The notes under the pieces: generated by a model
What the model saw: only the letters and a program-made list of their open reading frames with translations
Told to the model about the DNA's origin: nothing
Databases searched by the model: none
Part shown: positions 18,983-26,680 of the stretch, piece by piece
Layout: each line of letters opens with the position of its first letter
Position numbering within the stretch: position 1 is the stretch's first letter
Made by a program: the position numbers and the translations under genes
From: Halalkalibaculum roseum
GTDB lineage: Bacteria; Bacteroidota; Rhodothermia; Balneolales; Balneolaceae
NCBI RefSeq assembly: GCF_011059145.1
Contig: NZ_JAALLT010000002.1
Coordinates: 558,001-622,000, forward strand
DNA length: 64,000 bases
Direction: 5' to 3'

Positions 18983-19387
18983 TATGATATCTACTTTATT
19001 GAGGAAAGTTATTACAATTTAGTTGTACAAAGTGACAGACTAAGCAGCAGACACTGGAATAACGGAGAATTTCTGAATAGCAGAGTAACTATAAAAGGGG
19101 AAGGTGGCAACCAAGATTTAGAACCTTTCTCACCCATATTATTAAACGACCCTCCTCATATTCCAGCCGAAGCATATTAACTGAGAGTTAAGCGGACTTG
19201 AAGATGAAAAGCACTTCGATAAACCCATAATGACGGATTGTACCAGGTAGGTAAGGTAGAGGCTTATGCCTACTTAGGGAAAGAATTACCCCTGATCACA
19301 GTAAAGGAAAAAGAGCTGGGTTAAGGTCAAGGGCTAGTTGACTGTAGAGTCTACGTAATGATTGCCAACGACAAGATCTCAACGTAT
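18983..19387. other. Gene-poor stretch, 405 bp
   Basis: No supported gene. A plus-strand frame at about 19230-19322 encodes a reasonable-looking peptide (GKVEAYAYLGKELPLITVK) but starts after a stop and has no initiation codon, so it is at best decayed sequence. The block ATGACGGATTGT (near 19230) recurs at 22211 just upstream of small-protein gene 3. Confidence 0.4.
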
Positions 19388-19496
19388 AAATAGAAATGCC
19401 CCGGTGCGGTCAAGCTACCGAGGCAATGAATAGTTCGTAGCGAGAAACTCTCGCTAACTCTCGCCAATAAGACTACCTAAGGTCACAACGGTTACA
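19388..19496 (-). ncRNA. ECF-promoter small RNA element C
   Basis: Minus strand: TGTAACC (19490-19496) begins on the base after the stop codon of small-protein gene 2. A 16-nt spacer leads to GTCTT (19469-19473). The transcript has an AGCGAGA/TCTCGCT hairpin and ends in a GCCTCGG/CCGGGGC stem with a weaker T-rich tail (CATTTCTATTTAT). Confidence 0.58.
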
Positions 19497-19712
19497 TTAG
19501 CTTTCTCTAAGCTGTTGTTCCATCATTTTGAAGGCAGTAGAAAGTTCTGAACATACCACAGCGCACCGCTTACCGGCGAAATCATTAGTGATCAGTTCAA
19601 CCTTTCCATCCAGGCGATCTATTTTCCTTACATAAAAATCCTTGTACCTGTAAAGATTGGGTGTAATGAGATTCAACCAACCTTCAGGTAATTTTTTATA
19701 CTGTAGATTCAT
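19497..19712 (-). CDS. Small paralogous protein 2 (71 aa, unknown family)
   Basis: Second family member and the most divergent. It keeps LPEGW, TPNLYRY, VRKIDR, GKVELITND, a K-R-x-A-V basic segment and the C-terminal helix LSTAFKMMEQQL. An upstream ATG at 19718 is in frame, but starting at 19712 places the conserved Pro at residue 9 exactly as in the paralogues, so the shorter form is preferred. It is bracketed by two small RNA elements on the same strand: D upstream (19784-19898) and C immediately downstream. Confidence 0.6.
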   Translation of the reverse strand: MNLQYKKLPEGWLNLITPNLYRYKDFYVRKIDRLDGKVELITNDFAGKRCAVVCSELSTAFKMMEQQLRES

Positions 19713-19783
19713 GCCCAAAAGTAGTACTAACGGAATAACAATTATGTAGTGCTATCACTTACTTTTGTTGTAGGGGATATAAT

Positions 19784-19898
19784 TAAAAAAAGCCCCGGGC
19801 GAATCATCTAAACACCCGGGACTTAAGTATAGTAAGTCATGCCAAACTTACTATTTTCTCACTTGTTGTTTAGACTATTGAAAAACTATTTGGTTACA
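19784..19898 (-). ncRNA. ECF-promoter small RNA element D
   Basis: Minus strand: TGTAACC (19892-19898), 16-nt spacer, GTCTA (19871-19875). Downstream GTCTAAACA is shared with element B, an AGTAAGT/ACTTACT hairpin follows, and a CCCGGG/CCCGGG stem with TTTTTTT ends near 19784. Closest to element B in every part; lies 72 bp upstream of small-protein gene 2. Confidence 0.65.
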
Positions 19899-20056
19899 GG
19901 AAAATGTAAGATCCGTTCAAGCGATGTAGCTGAGGCACCAAATACTGCCTCCAAATTTTTTGATAGTTATTCTGAGATTTAGAAACTATTGAAGCGGTAA
20001 ATGGGAAGCTCATTACCTGCTCGTTGAAGAAACTCGGGCCAGAATATCATCTCTAG

Positions 20057-20311
20057 CTAGGGGCCATAGGGGACATCTTGGAATTTGATGATATCGGGGT
20101 GATTAAGTTGTCCATAGCCAAAGCGAAAAGTGATTGCGCCCCACTGTGACTGCTGGAGGACGCAGGTGGGAAGCCTGGAGAATCTCCACCTTCGAAGAGT
20201 AAGAATAACTTCCCCTTCCAACTCAGGATTCATATGTCGGAATGGAATGATACGTCTGATCGTACCCTCTTTTTTTACTTCAAATCGAATAATATTCCTT
20301 ATACGGTACTG
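20057..20311 (-). pseudogene. Remnant of a TonB-type C-terminal domain
   Basis: The minus-strand frame from 20311 to a TAG at 20057 has no start codon and is preceded in frame by TAA at 20312-20314. It reads IIRFEVKKEGTIRRI, then LRRWRFSRLP and QSQWGAITFRFGYG. This follows the TonB C-terminal pattern V-x-x-G-x-I, then W-R-F-x-P, then Q-W-G-x-x-T-F-x-F. About 84 residues survive; the membrane anchor and Pro-rich part are missing. Probably a decayed copy of an energy-transducer or TonB-like protein. It lies 11 bp after the lipoprotein stop at 20323 and could be its relict neighbour. Confidence 0.5.
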
Positions 20312-20322
20312 TTATTTTCCTA

Positions 20323-20946
20323 TCAATCTTCAGTTTTGTATCCTAGATCAAGGATTTGAAGCTCCCAATTGTCTAAAGTTTGTTTAAGATGCAGCCATCC
20401 AATTGTTGTTTGCTGAGCTTCCCCGATCAATTTGAAGAGTAAATATCTATCCTCTGGCGGTGATGAAAAAGTATTGAATACTCCTGAATAGTATATATGA
20501 GTTGGATTATTTGTTTCAAAAGTCATCCAATCTTGAGAGGTTTCTCTTACTACTTCGCCTTCACTAAGGAGTTTCGGTAGTAAGTCATTTCCCCAAATAA
20601 GAGTTTTGGTTTCTCCGATAAGCTGTAAAGACTTATTGTGGAACTGGATAAAAGAAAAATAGAATGGTTCTTCTCCTTCAAAGTCATGATACTCGTAAAC
20701 AAAGTTCAGATCATCACCTCCATCATTATTAAGGTCTACCAATTTAGAATAGATTCTTTGGGTATAACCGTCCTCTATATATTCGTACTTTTGTTCCAAC
20801 TCTACCGAATCAAATTTTAAAAATACGGAGACGGTTGCCAGATCACCTGTCACTATTTGAAAAGGACCAGGCATATCTTCTTGGCAAGATTTAAAGAAGA
20901 ATCCCGAAGTAAATAAAACCAATATTGTCAGTACTCTTTTGACCAT
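20323..20946 (-). CDS. Hypothetical lipoprotein, 207 aa
   Basis: Type II signal peptide with lipobox GFFFKSC (Cys21). The mature protein is rich in aromatic and acidic residues with beta-strand-like alternation (YFSFIQFHNKSLQLIGETK) and a Glu/Asp-rich face (VDLNNDGGDDLNFVYEY). No recognised family. It lies just upstream of a TonB-domain remnant. Likely outer-membrane or periplasmic. Confidence 0.6.
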   Translation of the reverse strand: MVKRVLTILVLFTSGFFFKSCQEDMPGPFQIVTGDLATVSVFLKFDSVELEQKYEYIEDGYTQRIYSKLVDLNNDGGDDLNFVYEYHDFEGEEPFYFSFIQFHNKSLQLIGETKTLIWGNDLLPKLLSEGEVVRETSQDWMTFETNNPTHIYYSGVFNTFSSPPEDRYLLFKLIGEAQQTTIGWLHLKQTLDNWELQILDLGYKTED

Positions 20947-21257
20947 TTAAATTATTACCTCATGGAAAACAACGGTCTCGGATTATAAGCAATGCAATTG
21001 ATGCTATCTTTGCTTTGTACATATGTTTGTTCACGTTATTAACAAAATATAAGAGTAATTTGAATAAAGCGGAGTTGAAATCAAAGTACGAACATTGTCT
21101 TACGCATAAGAATTAAGCCGAAAATAAGCTGCGCGTATACATAAGCGCAGAGCATATATTTTTGGATAACCTAAAGACTAATCGAATTTCTATGCTCTGA
21201 TTATTAGAAAATATCCCTTGCAGGTATTAAGTAATTTGTTCAATCACTTTTCATTTA
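20947..21257. other. Intergenic, no gene seen
   Basis: About 310 bp AT-rich. A TATCTTTG at 21005-21012 matches the -7 consensus on the plus strand but has no TTG near the expected -33 position (a TTG lies only 4 nt upstream), so it is not called as a promoter. Confidence 0.4.
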
Positions 21258-21349
21258 ATAATAAAAGCCCCGGTAAGGACAAAAGCCGGGACACCCAATG
21301 TTAGTTAACGCATCTATATGTAAGACCAATGAGGAAGTGATTACTTACA
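21258..21349 (-). ncRNA. ECF-promoter small RNA element E
   Basis: Minus strand: TGTAAGT (21343-21349), 16-nt spacer, GTCTT (21322-21326), a short transcript with ACTAACAT, then a CCCGGC/CCGGGG stem enclosing TTTTGTCCTT and TTTTATTATT. Closest to element F. It lies 150 bp upstream of, and divergent from, the secreted-protein gene at 21499. Confidence 0.62.
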
Positions 21350-21498
21350 TTAAATTAATTACTTACAAATAAATTAAATAATCCTAATCTATTGCCAGTA
21401 AATGTACAAAGCAGTATAGTGTGTCAACTTCAAGGAGAAAGTAGTATCAGTCTAAGATGGTACCCCTTACTAAAAATTTAATTTAGAGGGTATGTACT

Positions 21499-21936
21499 AT
21501 GAAACTAATAAAAATAGCTAGCTGCTTTTTTATCATGACATTTGGTGTAATTCTAACATCAAATGCCCAATCATCAAGCAATCAATTTTTTCCTTTCGGC
21601 GCAACAATCGATGTATGTGGGGAATTAGTTGATTTTGAAGGAGTATTCCATCCAGTATTTAAGATCGGAGATAATGGAGGATTCCAAGTGCTTGATCATA
21701 TCAACGCGCGTGGAACTGGTGTGGGACAAACCTCCGGGACCGTTTATAATTGGAATGATACTATCAATTTTCATCTAAAATTAGCAGGTGCTTCTACCCA
21801 AACCCGTGGACAAACTTGGGTACTGGTTCCTAGGGGAGGTGGAGAAACCCTTCTATTAAAATCTATTTTACATATTACATTAAATCAGAATAGTTTTAAT
21901 GTAACTGTTGATAATTTTTCAGTAAGCTGTTTATAA
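21499..21936 (+). CDS. Secreted hypothetical protein, 145 aa
   Basis: Clear signal peptide (MKLIKIASCFFIMTFGVILTSNAQ). The mature 120 residues are polar and beta-strand-like, with two cysteines (IDVCGEL and the terminal SVSCL) that could form a disulfide. No recognised family. A GGGAGG/CCTCCC hairpin spans 21957-21979, just past the stop at 21936, partly inside the next gene's 3' end. Its composition and isolation fit an accessory gene. Confidence 0.6.
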   Translation: MKLIKIASCFFIMTFGVILTSNAQSSSNQFFPFGATIDVCGELVDFEGVFHPVFKIGDNGGFQVLDHINARGTGVGQTSGTVYNWNDTINFHLKLAGASTQTRGQTWVLVPRGGGETLLLKSILHITLNQNSFNVTVDNFSVSCL

Positions 21937-21966
21937 GTTATTGATAGTGACAGAAAGGGGAGGTTA

Positions 21967-22188
21967 TTATTTAGCCTCCCTCTTCAATTCTATTCTCATT
22001 TTCATCATCGCCTCTCTCAGATCTCTTGCTAAAACCGAATGCCTGGAATGGTTTTTATCTCGAGCAACGAGCTCGATCATACCATTGCCCCGGTCGATCC
22101 GCTTGACGAGGATTTCTCCGTAATAGTAATGGTCCGGGACGGTTGCATAATCCAACCCATCAGGGAATTGTCCTTTCTTTTTGTTCAT
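21967..22188 (-). CDS. Small paralogous protein 3 (73 aa, unknown family)
   Basis: Third family member: FPDG near the start, VPDHYYYG, VKRIDRGNG, MIELVARDKNHSRHSVLAR and a C-terminal helix LREAMMKMRIEL. The longer frame begins at 22227, but MNKKKGQFPD at 22188 aligns with the other two starts (conserved Pro at residue 9), so the shorter start is used. The region just upstream (near 22211) repeats a 12-mer, ATGACGGATTGT, found also near 19230. No small RNA element is attached to this copy. It ends 30 bp past the convergent secreted-protein gene. Confidence 0.6.
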   Translation of the reverse strand: MNKKKGQFPDGLDYATVPDHYYYGEILVKRIDRGNGMIELVARDKNHSRHSVLARDLREAMMKMRIELKREAK

Positions 22189-22281
22189 GGTAAGAGAATA
22201 ACAACCCGGAATGACGGATTGTGTCAATAAGGTAAATTAATTTTAATGGGGTTGGTCAAGAGAAAGGAATAACTCCGTTAT

Positions 22282-22605
22282 TTAGGTAATGTTCCTACTA
22301 TGCCCGGGGTATGGATCGGGGCTTAGAATTGAGTTAACAAAATAAGTGGGAATTGCAACGAAAATAACGTTGGTAATGGTCCACCAAAAAATGTACTTGG
22401 TCATTGATTTTACTTTTCGGTTAGTTTTTAAATTTTCTTTTAAAAAGACTACGTCCAATACTCCTCGGTAACCAAAGGATATAGACTTTCCAGCATTTGT
22501 AATTTCATAAAGAGCTGATCCCAATTCAACAGGTTCTAATTCTTCATTTAAAACTTTATCGTATAAAGCTTTTACTTTTTCATTTGTATTTGTTGAGGGA
22601 CTCAT
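22282..22605 (-). CDS. Small membrane-associated hypothetical protein, 107 aa
   Basis: No signal peptide. A helical N-terminal part (EKVKALYDKVLNEELEPVEL) precedes one hydrophobic segment (YIFWWTITNVIFVAIPTYFV, about residues 70-90). The sequence GYRGVLDVVFLKENL has ordinary codon usage. Family not recognised. It sits between small-protein gene 3 and the tRNA-Leu, all on the minus strand. Confidence 0.5.
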   Translation of the reverse strand: MSPSTNTNEKVKALYDKVLNEELEPVELGSALYEITNAGKSISFGYRGVLDVVFLKENLKTNRKVKSMTKYIFWWTITNVIFVAIPTYFVNSILSPDPYPGHSRNIT

Positions 22606-22785
22606 ATCAGTAAACTTAGATCGTTAAGAATTTAGTTACTGATAAATTAAAGACTTGTAAACGGCATTTCGGATGGGCTTTTTTATTCTAATAGTTTCGC
22701 ACAAAAAAAGCCCTGTAAGAGAGGAAAAATGGGGGTGGCACATCCTATTCTGTTACCCCAATGTTACCCCGAAAAGCATTTTAAA

Positions 22786-22839
22786 CAAAAAAGCCTCGCA
22801 ATTAATCATAGTTATAATAACTATAAATCATTGCGAGGC
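22786..22839 (-). terminator. Strong terminator of tRNA-Leu
   Basis: A long perfect stem GCCTCGCAAT/ATTGCGAGGC (22793-22802 with 22830-22839) with an inner AT-rich stem. On the minus strand it is followed by TTTTTTG. It begins 6 bp after the tRNA 3' end. Confidence 0.85.
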
Positions 22840-22845
22840 AATAAG

Positions 22846-22929
22846 TACCCGAGATCGGACTCGAACCGATACGGCCGTGAAGCCATTGGTGTTTGAGACC
22901 AACGCGTCTACCAATTCCGCCACTCGGGC
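22846..22929 (-). tRNA. tRNA-Leu (anticodon CAA)
   Basis: 84 nt. The acceptor GCCCGAG pairs with CTCGGGT and the discriminator base is A. D-loop TGGTAGACG, anticodon stem-loop TTGGT-CTCAAAC-ACCAA (anticodon CAA), an extended variable arm GGCTTCACGGCC, and a TTCGAGTCC T-loop. No CCA is encoded. It forms the right edge of the gene-poor accessory region; no repeat of its 3' end was found, so no integration scar is shown. Confidence 0.95.
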
Positions 22930-23049
22930 AAAAACAGAAAGCAAATATAAGCAATCCTCAATCTCTTTTAAAAGGGAAAAGTAACTGAAAGATGAAGGGA
23001 AGGAGAGGAGTACGTATACCGGAAAATGTATGCTAAATGCAGGGCCAGA

Positions 23050-24654
23050 TTAAGAGTCGACGGTTTCTCCAAACTCTTGCAGGAAAGAGGTGTAAGCATC
23101 CAGGGCATCTTCGATCCGGTTCATATGCTCCAGGATTTCCGCTTTTCGGAACATAGTCTCTTCCAGGTACTTTCGGAAGCGTGGGTTCTCACCGAATCGG
23201 GTGATGGATTGGTCTAGCGCTTTGAGCAGCTCAGAATTATCATCGGCTCGATTCAGCAGTGTCAGGCGCCTGATAAAAATCTCGTTTACCTTTTCCTGTA
23301 TATAGGGATCGGACTCATCTTCCAGGCGGTTGATAATCTGATTGTAAAGGGGCAGGAGATCCTGTCCGTCATAATCTTTGGTTTCCAGCAGCTCTGCTTT
23401 TTGAAGCATCGCCTTGGAGGCCCGTTCATAGTACTCAGAGTCATCTGAACTGCTGAATCGCCGGATGACTTCATTCAGGGCCGGCAGCAACTTGTGCTCC
23501 TGATTTAGTTTCTTAACAAGCTCAACCCTGCGGATGACAGCTTGGGATACCGCTTCTTGTAGAAATGATTCATCCGCATCATCAAAATAGGAGATCATGT
23601 CTTCATAAGACTCCAGTGCTTCCCGGTTGTGACCCAATTTATCGAGGAGCTCGGCTCGTCTGACAATCGCTTTTTGTATTCGTTCATCAGAGGTATCCAG
23701 GTGTGAAAGACTGATATCATATTTGCCGGGAAGGGCACCGGTATCACTCCGACCTGCCGGTTCATTTTTGGCGGTCTCTTCGCCAACCAAATCATCGTCA
23801 TCATAGCTGCTATCGGATGCTTTAAATTCCTGAATGGAGCCGTCTTCTTCACCGGACTCATCCCATTCTTCAGACTGTTCGGCTTTACTGAGATCCGCAG
23901 CAGCTTTATCCTTATCAGAAGCATCAGTTTCATCCTTGATGTCAGACTCTTCTTGTTCTTTAGAATCTGGTTTGTCACCAAAGAGAATCTCCTCAACACT
24001 TCGGCTGCTGATCTCTTCCTGTTCGGAGGCGGCATGGAAGTCAGGTCCGGATTTGCCGTTATTGTTCGTCTCTTTTACAGCAGAATCAGCACCTTCTGAT
24101 TTCGCGGTAGTTGCTTCAGATTCAACCTCAACTTCGATTTCATTATCTATTTCAATGTTTTCATCAGCATCAGCACTGGCAGTCTTCAGTTCTTCGCCCA
24201 GCATGCGATCTCTTGCTTCCTCCACAACGTCAATACCGGCGTAAGAGACTAATTTGTGAAAGGTGTTCGCAATGTATTTGACAATGAGATCTGTTTTTTT
24301 TCCCTCAAAATATTCTTTGAGTTCTTCCTGAATTTCTCCGGGTAACCTCTTGTGGATGTCAGGATTTTCCAGAAACAGGTCCATGTACCCGTTGATGACT
24401 CCCTCAGCAATGGCTTCTTTGGTGTGATCGGGATCAACCATCTTAAAATAGAGGTCCGACGGTGTCTTATCCTGGTGGATGATATCGAGCCCACGGAGTA
24501 CGTGAAGTACCAGCAGATCACTGGGATTGTCATATCCCATTTTTTCAAGGGTGGTATCAGAAATAGTGTCGGGATGCTCCGATCTCGATATCAACGCCTG
24601 GATGATAGGATCAAAAGACTTGGTATTTACCAGGAAGTTTTCGGATATACCCAT
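23050..24654 (-). CDS. DUF5343/helical-repeat protein, paralogue of 7447-9234
   Basis: 534 aa with the same three-part plan as the 595-aa protein at 7447. An N-terminal DUF5343-like region (residues 1-150, SDLLVLHVLRGLDIIHQDK, DLYFKMVDPDHTKEAIAEG) is followed by an acidic Ser/Asp/Glu linker and C-terminal helical repeats (KAELLETKDYDGQDLLPLYNQ). The start MGISENFLVNTKSFDP matches the paralogue's MAVTESFLVNTNSFNA closely. The linker differs most. Both are cytosolic and of unknown role; the duplication suggests a lineage-specific family. It stands alone, between the tRNA-Leu and a response regulator gene. Confidence 0.75.
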   Translation of the reverse strand: MGISENFLVNTKSFDPIIQALISRSEHPDTISDTTLEKMGYDNPSDLLVLHVLRGLDIIHQDKTPSDLYFKMVDPDHTKEAIAEGVINGYMDLFLENPDIHKRLPGEIQEELKEYFEGKKTDLIVKYIANTFHKLVSYAGIDVVEEARDRMLGEELKTASADADENIEIDNEIEVEVESEATTAKSEGADSAVKETNNNGKSGPDFHAASEQEEISSRSVEEILFGDKPDSKEQEESDIKDETDASDKDKAAADLSKAEQSEEWDESGEEDGSIQEFKASDSSYDDDDLVGEETAKNEPAGRSDTGALPGKYDISLSHLDTSDERIQKAIVRRAELLDKLGHNREALESYEDMISYFDDADESFLQEAVSQAVIRRVELVKKLNQEHKLLPALNEVIRRFSSSDDSEYYERASKAMLQKAELLETKDYDGQDLLPLYNQIINRLEDESDPYIQEKVNEIFIRRLTLLNRADDNSELLKALDQSITRFGENPRFRKYLEETMFRKAEILEHMNRIEDALDAYTSFLQEFGETVDS

Positions 24655-24824
24655 AATTTGTTCGTTTAAAGGCTACTGATACCGATTTCTGTAGTGCTAT
24701 AGCTTTGCTACAATTTTAAACAATTTGATGAATTCTCAAATTATAAACCGTTAATAAGAATACACAAAAAGAGGGGCAAAATGGAATTAAAAACGTATCA
24801 GGCTAAGATTTCCGGCAATCTTTC

Positions 24825-25205
24825 CTAGAAAGCGTCTTCAAGGGCCTTCGCCAGCAGATTTTTATCAACCGGCTTTGAAAGAAAAGCAACGTAATCCGTC
24901 TTTTTAGCTCTCTCAACGTTTTGAGGCTCCGTATTGCCCGTAACATATATCACCTTCACATTGGATGATTTCCGGATTTTACTCATGGCTTCAATACCGT
25001 CGATATTATCGGAGAGTTTGATATCCATCAGTATCAGGTCAACCGCATCCAGTCTCAGTGCCGATTTGATGGCCTCTGTTCCTTTTGAAACTTTTGCCAG
25101 AACGGTATGACCCATCGAAGTGACCATCTGCTCCAGGATAATCTGCTGCAGGATGTCGTCTTCTACAATTAGTACCTTTTTGGACTTATCATCGTTGTTA
25201 AGCAT
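24825..25205 (-). CDS. Single-domain response regulator (receiver only)
   Basis: A CheY-type receiver: KKVLIVEDD (acidic pocket), LILMDIKLSD with phosphoacceptor Asp, YVTGN (conserved Thr) and FLSKPV (conserved Lys). With the ATG at 25205 (MLNNDDKSKKVLIVEDD) the protein is 126 aa; a longer frame starts at 25268 but adds 21 unrelated residues, so the shorter start is preferred. No output domain, so it acts by binding or by relaying phosphate. An Hpt protein (27571) and a histidine kinase lacking a receiver (12032) are nearby, but no pairing is shown. Confidence 0.8.
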   Translation of the reverse strand: MLNNDDKSKKVLIVEDDILQQIILEQMVTSMGHTVLAKVSKGTEAIKSALRLDAVDLILMDIKLSDNIDGIEAMSKIRKSSNVKVIYVTGNTEPQNVERAKKTDYVAFLSKPVDKNLLAKALEDAF

Positions 25206-25268
25206 GTATTCCCGGGGCTTCTCTTTTAATTTAGAGCTAATTTCCCTGATCCTGTCGACACCACCCAA

Positions 25269-25597
25269 AAGCCTTAAATTTACAGCCGTTTATATGGAAT
25301 CGTCTAAGATATGTGCAGATTAATTAGCTGTTTATAAATGATATTTTTATTGCTGTACCTATATTATTATAAATAAAAGCAGATCAATTATAAGGAATTG
25401 ATCCTCTTTTTGAAAAACATTTATTCACTGTATCAAAACTAAGTCACTTATCTAATAGATAAACTTTACGCTGTTTCGTTACAATTTGAATATTGGATTT
25501 TTCTAATAAAACTTGCCAATTAGACACCTTATATAAATTCCCTCAACCCAAACACTTCCTCCTTACGACTTTCTACTCCTTACTCCTTACTCCTTAA
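25269..25597. other. Intergenic, low-complexity repeats at the end
   Basis: No gene. The last part (about 25563-25600) holds three or so TACTCCTT-like direct repeats, low complexity, directly before the galE stop. No promoter is placed. Confidence 0.45.
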
Positions 25598-26605
25598 CTA
25601 ATAACCTTCCGGATTCTGCGACTGCCATCTCCATACATCACGACACATACCTACCAGATCTCTTTCTGCTTCCCAACCGAGTTCTTCACTTGCTTTCTGT
25701 GGATCTGCATAGCAGGCTGCAATATCGCCCGGGCGCCGGTCGGTAATCTGATAGGGTACATCCTGACCGGTGGCCTCTTCAAAAGCATTGACCACTTCAA
25801 GTACACTGTAACCCTTGCCGGTCCCCAAATTGTAGGTGAGTAAGCCGGGATTTTTTTCCAGGGCCTCCAGTGCTATGAGGTGACCCACTGCAAGGTCAAC
25901 GACATGGATATAATCGCGAACACCGGTACCGTCTTCGGTAGGGTAATCGTCCCCGAATACTGATAATTTTTCAAGCTTTCCAACAGCCACCTGGCTGATG
26001 TAGGGCATAAGATTGTTGGGGATATCATTGGGATCTTCTCCAATTTTTCCACTGGGGTGCGCACCAACAGGGTTGAAATAGCGGAGCAGTGCAAGATTCC
26101 AGCTGCTGTCAGACACGTGGAGGTCCCGAAGTATTTCTTCAATAAATAGTTTGGTTCTGCCGTAGGGATTGGTTGCAGATAATGGAAAGTCCTCCTTTAT
26201 AGGAACGGTTTCTGGGTCTCCATACACGGTAGCAGAAGAGCTGAAGACAAGATTTTTGACTCCGTATTTCTTCATAGCTTCACATAAGTGAAGTGTCCCG
26301 GTGATGTTGTTATGATAATAGGAGAGAGGCTTGCTTACCGATTCACCTACAGCTTTATAGCCCGCAAAATGGATAACGGCCTCTATGGGATGCTCCGAAA
26401 AGATAAACTCCAGTTTTTCATGTTCTAATAAGTCCACTTCAAAAAAGGTTACTTTCTTTCCGGTGATTTCTTCCACTCTTTTGAGGGCCTCCTTTTTACT
26501 GTTGGCCAGGTTGTCTACCACTATTACCTCATAACCTGCTTCCAGTAATTCCACACACGTATGACTCCCTATATAGCCGGCGCCTCCTGTGACAAGTATC
26601 TTCAT
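25598..26605 (-). CDS. galE: UDP-glucose 4-epimerase
   Basis: 335 aa, the usual length. It has the SDR NAD-binding [11 protein letters not shown] start, the SSSATVYG catalytic Ser/Thr region, the YGRTK catalytic Tyr-Lys pair, NPVGAH and the [12 protein letters not shown] region of extended-SDR sugar epimerases. It interconverts UDP-glucose and UDP-galactose in the cytosol for envelope polysaccharide. It is 75 bp downstream of the mtgA gene on the same strand. Confidence 0.92.
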   Translation of the reverse strand: MKILVTGGAGYIGSHTCVELLEAGYEVIVVDNLANSKKEALKRVEEITGKKVTFFEVDLLEHEKLEFIFSEHPIEAVIHFAGYKAVGESVSKPLSYYHNNITGTLHLCEAMKKYGVKNLVFSSSATVYGDPETVPIKEDFPLSATNPYGRTKLFIEEILRDLHVSDSSWNLALLRYFNPVGAHPSGKIGEDPNDIPNNLMPYISQVAVGKLEKLSVFGDDYPTEDGTGVRDYIHVVDLAVGHLIALEALEKNPGLLTYNLGTGKGYSVLEVVNAFEEATGQDVPYQITDRRPGDIAACYADPQKASEELGWEAERDLVGMCRDVWRWQSQNPEGY

Positions 26606-26680
26606 ATATCTATTCTTAAATTCTTGATTGTGATCGCACTAAATATCCGTTCTTTGACCTGTTTTAGCAATCATAGATTT

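Noticed and set aside
19230-19322. Plus-strand peptide-like frame (GKVEAYAYLGKELP)
   Set aside because: Starts after an in-frame stop with no initiation codon; no family recognised.
21005-21012. TATCTTTG on the plus strand
   Set aside because: No TTG at the expected distance; the sole TTG is 4 nt upstream.
22740-22775. Direct repeat of GTTACCCC near the tRNA-Leu, possible integration scar
   Set aside because: Eight-base repeat only, and no copy of the tRNA 3' end or integrase was found.
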